The notes below the pieces were generated by a model that did not search any database, was not told the origin of the DNA, and was given only the letters and a program-made list of their open reading frames with translations. From positions 90,012 to 154,011 of the forward strand of contig JAFYQK010000011.1 of assembly GCA_017547165.1 (NCBI GenBank): DNA of 64,000 nt. The letters are read 5' to 3'. The DNA comes from Bacteroidaceae bacterium. Lineage in GTDB: Bacteria > Bacteroidota > Bacteroidia > Bacteroidales > Bacteroidaceae. Below are positions 29,101 to 35,244 of this stretch, piece by piece; positions within the stretch are counted from its first letter, which is position 1; each line of letters starts with the position of its first letter. Position numbers and translations under genes: made by a program.

Positions 29101-30221
29101 AGACAGAAGGCATTGTTGAAGGTACAAATCTGTACTTCTTCGATGATGGCGACCATGTGTTTGACAAGGGTGAGCAATTGTTCCGCTTCATCGCTGTTAA
29201 CGACTCTGCATACATGATTCAGAACAAGGCTACAGGTCTGTTCATCCGTGGCGGTTACCCCGTTTACTTGAGTGCAACTCCCAGCTTGTTCCAGGTTAGT
29301 GCAATGGGTGCTGGTGCATGCAAGATCCGCATCAAGAACGTTCTTGACAAGGAAGACGCTGGTTACAACTACCTGCATGCAGAACGTTCTACCAACAAGT
29401 TGACTTCTTGGTATTCAGAGAACCTTGGTTCTAACACCATGCTGTTCATCGAGCCCATCGCAAATGTAGATGAAAACGAGTTGCCTGCAACCGACTACGA
29501 GAAGAAGTTGTGGCCTGGTGGCTACTATGCTATGACATTGCCCGTAAGCGTTTCTATCAACGAGGGTGCTACTGCATATGGTGCACAGGTTGTAGTAGAA
29601 AACGAGACCGCAAAGGTTGTATTGAAGAAGGTAGAGGCTGAGGTTATCGAGCACGGTACTCCTTTCATCATGGTAACTGATTGCGACGAATTTGTTTCTT
29701 TAGAGGATCGTAAAAAGGCTATCGAGGAAGAGCTTCGTGCAAAAACTCCTATCGAGGAACTTCCTTGGGGTGAGATCACTCTTGCTGACGACGTTGCTTC
29801 TGAGATCGACAACGAGTACATCCGCGTTAAGATGAACCACGGCATGGAGGTTGACACTCTCGTTCACACACTCCTGAACCTTGTAGGTACTATTGACGGT
29901 ACAACCATTAAGCCTGGTAAGGGTATCACTATTTCTGGCAACGAATTCAAGCACGTTCTCACTACTACTAACATTGGCCGCTATGATGCTTACATTGCAA
30001 CCGACTTTGGTGCTGAGGATGAGGTTCTTTTGAACACTATCCAGATTGAGGTTAGCGGTTCTATCGACACTGGCATCGAGGAGACTCTCGACAAGGTTAC
30101 TAAGGGTGGCAACATCTACACCGTTGGTGGTCAGTTGGTAGGCAAGGGTAACGTTAACACCATCAACAAGTTGCCTGCTGGCATCTACATCGTAAATGGT
30201 GTGAAGGTTATCAAGAACTAA
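26172..30221 (+). CDS. large secreted protein with T9SS type A sorting domain, unknown function
   Basis: The 1349-residue product has a signal peptide (MRKITSFLLLMLVCCVSAFAQ). Its C-terminal domain (about 1305-1349, with GGNIYTVGGQLVGKG and PAGIYIVNGVKVIKN) is the T9SS type A sorting signal. In between, several beta-rich segments resemble carbohydrate-binding modules. A discoidin (F5/8 type C)-like domain spans about residues 605-750 (LLDGKQSTYWHSAWEGG, ATGMNYLRFYSNAT). Helical spacer segments (AAMQAWVDAEYDAEDVELLN) may be FIVAR-like. No catalytic motif is recognised. It ends at a strong terminator. A surface glycan- or mucin-binding role is plausible but inferred. Confidence 0.85.
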   Translation: MRKITSFLLLMLVCCVSAFAQEVVTTEKPVGKIIKAGTAQAEMVPNQWYFVYQARDYGKVAGTQATVGEELSEYTGGFVYNKGYNADGVAQGAHKTTKAVTEAMCVETGVAYSSYATHLLRFVPVEDKEGVYNIQYANGEWMGADLTTASEFQYKAGLAGEFNFYRIKIDGVENEEGRFGWNKDPFANIVDNNGAGYGLAFWLSGEVKDLTEGNNVWNLFEIVIVGDENQYFSAFEEVVAYHNTFIESALYISLSEGEAIGNGPGQYPEEKANELLELVDAVGTMIDEFYTAYDEDPTYVDPTYSTLEAMQQLLADYKALVKEVEDSRVSRSLSNIVPGYYQIHNANVWTNTRNIVFTEETAAEYNEAHQYAEGDEGYVVAGDPTGETEEWNPIKAIYSQNDDKLSYKTLEADKVEFLWKVEAVEGKPTEYRLINMLKGLTVHNIPTSTHVPLVENDTTTVSFDYRGETVNQVTNEPTTMLSIRNTQYTDIESNHSLHAANWGNGTSVSSTIVGWTGSTNALASQWYLAPVSEEDANNIINAAAPALKLAAMIAKADSILGVAPAQIENSMDIVSEVYEEDSVVVDAEQFYSQYTTADDQTIPDGQTEYHFLLDGKQSTYWHSAWEGGNQPFKKHYLQIAAAETLEGLYAVKLQRRPVNGDQISELIVKGYEEEPNDETTFEEGTELATLKLPLIDKSETIITRTFDATGMNYLRFYSNATTKVPNSDGGEGRGYWHASAFNVFKASESKRYETTQYDVRKAEADALAAAMQAWVDAEYDAEDVELLNDEAFNAAYNNLIAASEAWGAVYTDPTALRQAIAGAPDDKLFVVGNKPGQWAEGVETPATIVAEAKAYDESGAYTPAQSEAYVKQIAESINDVYSKANKINDKTWYRFHFATEETYEEFGWDKVGAKEGTVKDVNEDELETSESLWGKFVAVGKTTKEYFDYEYKTTKNDEEVVVKDTTTYYGTDKYDIETEGIVEGTNLYFFDDGDHVFDKGEQLFRFIAVNDSAYMIQNKATGLFIRGGYPVYLSATPSLFQVSAMGAGACKIRIKNVLDKEDAGYNYLHAERSTNKLTSWYSENLGSNTMLFIEPIANVDENELPATDYEKKLWPGGYYAMTLPVSVSINEGATAYGAQVVVENETAKVVLKKVEAEVIEHGTPFIMVTDCDEFVSLEDRKKAIEEELRAKTPIEELPWGEITLADDVASEIDNEYIRVKMNHGMEVDTLVHTLLNLVGTIDGTTIKPGKGITISGNEFKHVLTTTNIGRYDAYIATDFGAEDEVLLNTIQIEVSGSIDTGIEETLDKVTKGGNIYTVGGQLVGKGNVNTINKLPAGIYIVNGVKVIKN

Positions 30222-30271
30222 TAACTTGTAACAAAATATATCGGGTAGCAATACCTAATATATAAATACTT

Positions 30272-30303
30272 AGCGCTCGGTCTTACGACCGGGCGCTTTT
30301 TTG
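30272..30303 (+). terminator. terminator of the 1349-residue cargo gene
   Basis: A GC-rich hairpin with arms AGCGCTCGGTC and GACCGGGCGCT and loop TTAC is followed by a run of T, about 50 bp after the stop codon. Confidence 0.9.
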
Positions 30304-30437
30304 TGCCTGCAGTACATAACACAAAACCTTGTCATCTCAAATCTCCTCATTCCTCTCAAACCATCCCCCTCCTTCTAAAGATCTACCCCTTCACGGAATC
30401 TGCGTGCAAAAGAAATTCCACGATATCTGCATATTTA

Positions 30438-30722
30438 TTGCCACGCAGATTACGCCAAGAAGCAGATTATAAAAGATTATGTTTCCAAGTTCATTACGCT
30501 CACGCTGGATTAAGGAGAGTTGTCGCAGGCAATAGCCACGACAGATTACGCGGAGAGTATAGTTTAAAGTTTAGAGATTAGAGCTTAACGAAGTCCTCTG
30601 CGATCTCTGTCGTAGCGAAGCTTGCGACAATATCACTTAATCAAGCGAAGCGCACTCTTCTAAAATATCTGCAACTTCGCGGAATCTGCGTGCAAAAAAA
30701 ATCCACGCTATATGTTTATTTA
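30438..30722 (+). repeat. fold-back repeat, copy A
   Basis: First full unit of the tandem array, 285 bp. It runs from TTGCCACGCAGATTACGC to the end of the AATCTGCGTGC tail and AT-rich spacer. The two halves are imperfectly complementary, as detailed for copy B. The tail of a preceding partial copy (TTCACGGAATCTGCGTGC) lies at 30390-30414. Confidence 0.85.
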
Positions 30723-31010
30723 TTGCCACGCAGATTACGCGAAGAAGCAGATTATAAAAGATTAACTTTATAAGTAAACTACGCTGTCGCTGGATTAAAG
30801 GAGAGTTGTCGCAGGCACAAGCCACGACGGATTACACAGAGAGTATAGTTTAAAGTTGAGAGATTAGAGCTTAACGAAGACCTCTGCGCTCTCTGTCGTA
30901 GCGAAGCTTGCGACAAATTTGTTAATCCAAGCGACAGCGTCATATCCTCTGCCAAATCTCTACCTTTGCGGAATCTGCGTGCAAAAAAATCCACGATATA
31001 TGTTTATTTA
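30723..31010 (+). repeat. fold-back repeat, copy B (reference copy)
   Basis: A 288-bp unit. Four blocks in the left half pair in nested order with four in the right half: CACGCAGATTACGCGAAG (30727-30744) with CTTTGCGGAATCTGCGTG (30964-30981); ACGCTGTCGCTGGATTA (30781-30797) with TAATCCAAGCGACAGCGT (30923-30940); TTGTCGC (30806-30812) with GCGACAA (30910-30916); and ACGACGGA (30824-30831) with TCTGTCGT (30892-30899). The apex is about 60 nt. The whole unit is therefore one long imperfect hairpin. Confidence 0.85.
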
Positions 31011-31304
31011 TTGCCACGCAGATTACGCGAAGAAGCAGATTATAAAAGATTATCTTTCCAAGTTCATTACGCTCACGCTGGATTAAGGAGAGTTGTCGCA
31101 GGCAATAGCCACGACGGATTACACAGAGAGTATAGTTTAAAGTTGAGAGATTAGAGATTAGACCTTAACGAAGACCTCTGCGAAATCTGTCGTAGCAAAG
31201 CTTGCGACAAATTTGTTAATCCAAGCGACAGCGCCATATCCTCTGCCAAATCTCTACCTTTGCGGAATCTGCGTGCAAAAAAATCCACGCTATATGTTTA
31301 TTTA
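31011..31304 (+). repeat. fold-back repeat, copy C
   Basis: A 294-bp unit, a close relative of copy B. The left inner arm reads TTACGCTCACGCTGGATTA, as in copies A, D, G and I, instead of the ACGCTGTCGCTGGATTA of copies B and E. Confidence 0.85.
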
Positions 31305-31657
31305 TTGCCATGCAGATTACGCAGAGGAGCAGATTATAAAAGATTATCTTTCCAAGTTCATTACGCTCACGCTGGATTAAGGGGAGTTGTCGCAGGCAAT
31401 AGCCACGACGGATTACGCGAAGAGAGGGTGTAGTTGAGAGATGAGAGTTTAACGAAGACCTTTGCGTTCTCTGTCGTAGCGAAGCTTGCGACAATATTAC
31501 TTAATCAAGCGAAGCGCACTCTTCTAAAAATTCTGGAACTTCGCGGAATCTGCGTGACAAAAAAGTTTTCACCTTTCCGTTCAGCAACTTCCTCTGCTCA
31601 ATCTGTCTCTTCGCGAAATCTGCGTGCAAAAAAAAATCCACGCTATATGTTTATTTA
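31305..31657 (+). repeat. fold-back repeat, copy D (long form)
   Basis: A 353-bp unit. Relative to copies A-C it carries about 60 extra bases near its right end. These include TTTTCACCTTTCCGTTC and a second TTCGCGAAATCTGCGTGC tail. Confidence 0.85.
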
Positions 31658-32010
31658 TTGCCACGCAGATTACGCAGAGAAGCAGATTATAAAAGAATTA
31701 AGTTTCCTATGTCTGTTACGCTGTCGCTGGATTAAAGGAGAGTTGTCGCAGGCAATAGCCACGACAGATTACGCGGAGAGAGGGTATAGTTGAGAGGTGA
31801 GAGGTAACGAAGACCTCTGCGCTATCTGTCGTAGCGAAGCTTGCGACAAATTTGTTAATCAAGCGAAGCGCACTCTCCTAAAAAATCTGCACCTTCGCGT
31901 AATCTGCGTGGCAAAAAAAGTTTTCACCTTTCCGTTCAGCAACTTCCTCTGCTCAATCTGTCTCTTCGCGAAATCTGCGTGCAAAAGGAAACTGCCACAA
32001 AAACAATTCA
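31658..32010 (+). repeat. fold-back repeat, copy E (long form)
   Basis: The last unit of the main array, again with the TTTTCACCTTTCCGTTC insert and a duplicated AATCTGCGTGC tail. The array ends here in unique sequence before the first 38-nt palindrome. Confidence 0.85.
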
Positions 32011-32044
32011 CGATTTTACTATGCGCAATAACCTTTGGAGTCAT

Positions 32045-32082
32045 ACTGACGAAAATGCACTAAAATAGCATTTTTCGTCAGT
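32045..32082. repeat. 38-nt palindrome, copy 1
   Basis: ACTGACGAAAATGC pairs with GCATTTTTCGTCAGT (one bulge) around a 9-nt loop. The 38-nt element is found three times around the DUF4143 ATPase gene, always with the same total length and ends. Confidence 0.8.
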
Positions 32083-32134
32083 GGGACATTTTCTACCAGA
32101 TAATAATGAAAGTTTGACTGCCCACGCTTACCTG

Positions 32135-32222
32135 CAATTTTCCGTTTGCATCATCCACCCTCTACCATTTTAACCAGTTCGTTATTATACAACCCCGAAG
32201 GGGGAGAGGGTGGACGAGCTTT
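32135..32222 (+). repeat. CATCCACCC...GGGTGG palindromic interspersed repeat
   Basis: It begins TTTTCCGTTTGCATCATCCA and continues CCCTCTACC. About 35 bp later it is closed by GGGGGAGAGGGTGG, making an inverted repeat of the CCACCCTC core. It is a partial relative of the repeats at 21777, 33735 and 43944. Confidence 0.75.
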
Positions 32223-32335
32223 CAGTTTAACCCAAATCGGTCATTATACAGTTATGCGCAAATGACCGATTGGAATTTAAACATTGAATCTGTCTAATTT
32301 ATTGTGTTATATTACAATATCCTATGATTTTTTAC

Positions 32336-32343
32336 TATCTTTG
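32336..32343 (+). promoter_or_regulatory. -7 box upstream of the DUF4143 ATPase
   Basis: TATCTTTG matches TAnnTTTG. The expected transcription start is at about 32350, exactly where the second 38-nt palindrome begins, so the transcript would open with that hairpin. Confidence 0.55.
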
Positions 32344-32350
32344 CATTTGT

Positions 32351-32388
32351 ACTGACGAAAACATTCAAAAAACACAATTCTCGTCAGT
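32351..32388. repeat. 38-nt palindrome, copy 2, in the ATPase leader
   Basis: ACTGACGA (32351-32358) and TCGTCAGT (32381-32388) are the ends of a 38-nt element between the -7 box and the ATPase start codon. The inner part has diverged from copies 1 and 3. Its place suggests an operator or a 5' mRNA stem, which is inference. Confidence 0.7.
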
Positions 32389-32410
32389 AGACTTTTTTTG
32401 CATAGATAAT

Positions 32411-33619
32411 ATGATACAGAGAAAAAGCTACCTAAACCAGTTGATTCAATTACGTGATCAAGATTTAATTAAAGTAGTTACAGGAATCCGACGTTGTGGG
32501 AAATCGACTTTACTGCAACACTTTATGCAATATCTTAAATCTAATGGGGTTGATAAAGATGCTATAATCTTTATCAACTTTGAGGAACGTGAAAATGCTC
32601 GATTTGCATCATGGGAAGAAATATATGATTTTATAGCAGCAACTCTTATTCCTGCTACTAAACGATACGTTTTTTTGGACGAGGTGCAAATGGTGCCTAA
32701 TTTTGAAAAGCTCGTAGATGCGTTATATGTAAAAAAAGACATTGATTTATATGTTACAGGATCTAATGCATATCTCCTATCCAGTGAGTTAAGTACCCTT
32801 CTTTCCGGACGGTATATAGCCATCAACCTTCACCCGTTCTCATTTGCAGAGTATGTTGCAGCATTCCCAGATGAGCATGATAGTGGTCGATTGTTTCGTC
32901 GGTATATGAATGGCTCTTGCTTTCCTGAAGCAGTGACATTGTCAAAGACTGCTCCGCAGCAAGAGAATGTCTACTTGCAATCACTGTATGATACAGTAGT
33001 GGTTAAAGATATTGTACAACGCAGAAATTTGAAAAAATTTGACACTCTGCAACGAGTATTAAACTTTATATTTGACAGCGTGGGAAGTATCGTTTCTCCT
33101 AACAACATTACAGATATACTGAGGGCGGAAACTAAAGAGGCATTATCACACAATACAATACTAAAGTATTTGCGTTATTTTTCAGAGTCATACCTCATAT
33201 ACCCAGTACGCTTATTCAATATCAAAGGAAAACGATTACTTGCAAGCAACTATAAGTATTATGTTGCTGATCTCGGACTAAAGAATATACTTCATACTAA
33301 TAGTCCAGTGACGGACTTAGGACATAAATTGGAAAATGTAATCTATTTCGAACTCTTGAGAAGAGGAGGTAACGTATATGCCGGAAACTCAGGAAAAGGA
33401 GAGGTAGACTTTGTTGTGCAGCACCATGATGGAACTAGAGAATATTATCAGGTTGCCTACACTGCTAACGAACCCAAAACACTTGAGCGAGAATTATCCT
33501 CACTAAGAAATATTCGTGATTCATATCCTAAGTATTTGCTCACTTTAGACTATGAAACATCTAATATTGATGGAATACAGAGAGTAAATGCCATAGATTG
33601 GTTGATTGACAAAAACTAA
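32411..33619 (+). CDS. AAA family ATPase with DUF4143 domain
   Basis: The 402-residue product starts at the ATG at 32411 (MIQRKSYLNQLIQLRDQDLI); the open frame extends further upstream but would cross the palindrome and promoter. Walker A is GIRRCGKST (about 23-31) and Walker B is YVFLDEVQ (about 90), followed by the sensor stretch DLYVTGSNAYLLSSELSTLL. The C-terminal DUF4143 region has a nuclease-like GEVDFVVQ segment. Such ATPases are very common in Bacteroidales, often as isolated genes in variable regions, and their role is unknown. No partner gene is adjacent; the gene is flanked by repeats on both sides and is AT-richer than its neighbours, consistent with recent transfer. Confidence 0.88.
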   Translation: MIQRKSYLNQLIQLRDQDLIKVVTGIRRCGKSTLLQHFMQYLKSNGVDKDAIIFINFEERENARFASWEEIYDFIAATLIPATKRYVFLDEVQMVPNFEKLVDALYVKKDIDLYVTGSNAYLLSSELSTLLSGRYIAINLHPFSFAEYVAAFPDEHDSGRLFRRYMNGSCFPEAVTLSKTAPQQENVYLQSLYDTVVVKDIVQRRNLKKFDTLQRVLNFIFDSVGSIVSPNNITDILRAETKEALSHNTILKYLRYFSESYLIYPVRLFNIKGKRLLASNYKYYVADLGLKNILHTNSPVTDLGHKLENVIYFELLRRGGNVYAGNSGKGEVDFVVQHHDGTREYYQVAYTANEPKTLERELSSLRNIRDSYPKYLLTLDYETSNIDGIQRVNAIDWLIDKN

Positions 33620-33690
33620 GACTAAATCACTCTGAACTAATAGTAACTATGGCTCATAAGAACTTATGAGTAATGTTGGCTACCTGCTCT

Positions 33691-33728
33691 ACTGACGAAA
33701 ATGTATTAAAATTGCTTTTTTCGTCAGT
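33691..33728. repeat. 38-nt palindrome, copy 3
   Basis: ACTGACGAAAATG and TTTTTTCGTCAGT are the ends of a 38-nt element that closely resembles copy 1 at 32045. It lies 71 bp after the ATPase stop codon. Confidence 0.8.
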
Positions 33729-33734
33729 GAAGTA

Positions 33735-33905
33735 CTTTTCTGTTTTCACTTTTCCGTTTGCATCATCCACCCTCTCCCCTGCGGTGTTGTCCGCACGTCG
33801 CAATGGGGACAATCCCGATAGGGGGAGAGGGTGGATAATAGTTTTCCGATTTGACTTCAACCCCTTCGGGCGTCGACCTTTGGTTCCGTTTTCACCTTTC
33901 CGTTT
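33735..33905 (+). repeat. CATCCACCC palindromic interspersed repeat with TTTTCCGTT words
   Basis: TTTTCCGTTTGCATCATCCA is followed by CCCTCTCCCC. The segment TGTTGTCCGCACGTCGCAAT is shared with the copy near 44130. The core is closed by GGGGGAGAGGGTGG, then TTTTCCGATTT and TTTTCACCTTTCCGTTTG words follow. Confidence 0.75.
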
Positions 33906-33911
33906 GTTCAC

Positions 33912-34264
33912 TTTCACGCAGATTACGCGAAGAAGCAGATTTAAACAAATTACGCTTCGCTAGAGACAAAGCATTAGTCGCCTGCTACGCACGACAGATT
34001 ACACAGAGGAACTATCTACTGTGTAACTGACAAAAGCACTATGCACAAAACACTCTCCCACCACCTCTGCGGAATCCGTCGTGGCGAAGCCTGCGACATA
34101 ATCCCTTAATCAAGCGACAGCGTTATCTCATAAAAAATCTGCAACTTCGCGGAATCTGCGTGGCAAAAAAAGTTTTCACCTTTCCGTTCAGCAACTTCCT
34201 CTGCTCAATCTGTCTCTTCGCGGAATCTGCGTGCAAAAAAAGTTTTCACCTGCCTATTTATTTA
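33912..34264 (+). repeat. fold-back repeat, copy F (divergent)
   Basis: It has the CACGCAGATTACGCGAAGAA start and the duplicated AATCTGCGTG tails of the long form, but its middle has diverged (GCATTAGTCGCCTGCTACGC). Block order is kept, so it is an older copy of the same family. Confidence 0.7.
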
Positions 34265-34622
34265 TTGCCACGCAGATTACGCAGAGAAGCAGATTATAAA
34301 AGAATTAGTTTCCAAGTTCATTACGCTCACGCTGGATTAAGGAGAGTTGTCGCAGGCAATAGCCACGACGGATTACACAGAGAGAGGGTATAGTTGGAAG
34401 GTGAGAGGTAACGAAGTCCTCTGCGCTCTCTGTCGTAGCAAAGCTTGCGACAAATTTGTTAATCTCAGCGACAGCGTCATATCCTCTGCTCAATCCCTCC
34501 CTTCGCGGAATCTGCGTGGCAAAAAAAGTTTTCACCTTTCCGTTCGGCAACTTCCTCTGCCAAATCTCTACCTTCGCGGAATCTGCGTGGCAAAGAAAAC
34601 TTTCCACCTGTCTATTTATTTA
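34265..34622 (+). repeat. fold-back repeat, copy G (long form)
   Basis: A 358-bp unit with the TTTTCACCTTTCCGTTCGGC insert and two tails. It is followed directly by a truncated copy (34623-34655) that stops after AGAGAAGCAGATT. Confidence 0.8.
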
Positions 34623-34859
34623 TTGCCACGCAGATTACGCAGAGAAGCAGATTTATGGTGTTTGTCAATATTTCTTACCTGACCGAGAGAAGTATAAAAA
34701 AGGCAATTAGTGAAACAAAAAAGGTCATTTAAAAAAAATGAGGAGAACATTATTACGAAGCAAGGGGAATAAACAAAATCGTAACTTATTACAGAACAGC
34801 GTATTAGACATACAGATAGTTTCCTTAATCAAACGGATTAGCAACATCGAAAAAAGACA

Positions 34860-34953
34860 CCCTAATCTTCGGGGCAACGCTCCCTAATCTTACGTCAATA
34901 AGAATACAATCTTAGGGCAACAAGATTACAATCTTCTGCCCCTAAGATTAGGG
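34860..34953. repeat. 94-nt inverted repeat of CCCTAATCTT
   Basis: CCCTAATCTTCGGGGCA at the left end and TGCCCCTAAGATTAGGG at the right end pair at 16 of 17 positions. Inside, TCCCTAATCTTA and CAATCTTAGGG repeat the same word in both orientations, so more than one fold is possible. It lies about 290 bp upstream of the GH20 gene and has no T-run. Confidence 0.7.
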
Positions 34954-35160
34954 CGCGATTTTTATAGGATTAAGGTAAATTAGGCATGTAAATATTTTTG
35001 AAGATATTAAGCGAAAAGATTGGCACAAGGCTATATATATATATTATATAATGTATAGTAAGTATGAATAAAAAGCATATAAGATAAATAGAGCTGAAGC
35101 AAAAGGAAAGAATAAAGAAATTCTTTTTTGACAATTTAGGATAATATAACAAAAAATTAG

Positions 35161-35168
35161 TACCTTTG
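35161..35168 (+). promoter_or_regulatory. -7 box upstream of the GH20 gene
   Basis: TACCTTTG fits TAnnTTTG, 77 bp before the chosen ATG at 35245. No clear -33 box. Confidence 0.45.
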
Positions 35169-35244
35169 CCCATAATGAGGGGATAAATTGCATATATCCC
35201 CAAGCCATACCCTACAGACAACACTTAACAACAATATCTTTAAC

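Larger units (their letters stand above)
30304..32335. other. about 2-kb non-coding region filled with repeats
   Basis: Between the terminator of the cargo gene and the DUF4143 ATPase promoter I see no supportable gene. The interval is a tandem array of fold-back repeat units (30374-32010), one 38-nt palindrome (32045-32082) and a CTCCACC-type interspersed repeat (32135-32222). Open frames of 60-120 codons here run through several repeat copies in different frames and change with each copy, so they are not treated as genes. Confidence 0.8.
33620..35160. other. about 1.5-kb non-coding region with repeats
   Basis: No supportable gene lies between the ATPase and the GH20 gene. The stretch contains a 38-nt palindrome (33691-33728), a CTCCACC-type repeat (33735-33905), fold-back repeats (33905-34660), an AT-rich unique stretch and a long inverted repeat of CCCTAATCTT (34860-34953). 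A 49-codon frame at 34738-34887 has no recognisable features and ends inside that inverted repeat. Confidence 0.7.

Noticed and set aside
30438-32010. CRISPR array
   Set aside because: Units of 285-353 bp with palindromic arms are far too long, spacers are not unique short sequences, and no cas gene is present.
30304-32063. Open frames of 60-120 codons on both strands (for example 30966-31154, 31434-31793, 31797-32063)
   Set aside because: They run through the fold-back repeat copies in different frames, change with each copy, and lack any recognisable domain or start region.
34160-34710. Overlapping frames 34160-34393, 34347-34682 and 34456-34710
   Set aside because: Repeat-derived reading frames in copies F-H; the peptides are translations of repeat words only.
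34738-34887. 49-codon frame beginning MRRTLLRSKGNKQNRN
   Set aside because: No family resemblance or promoter, and its end lies in the CCCTAATCTT inverted repeat; likely chance.
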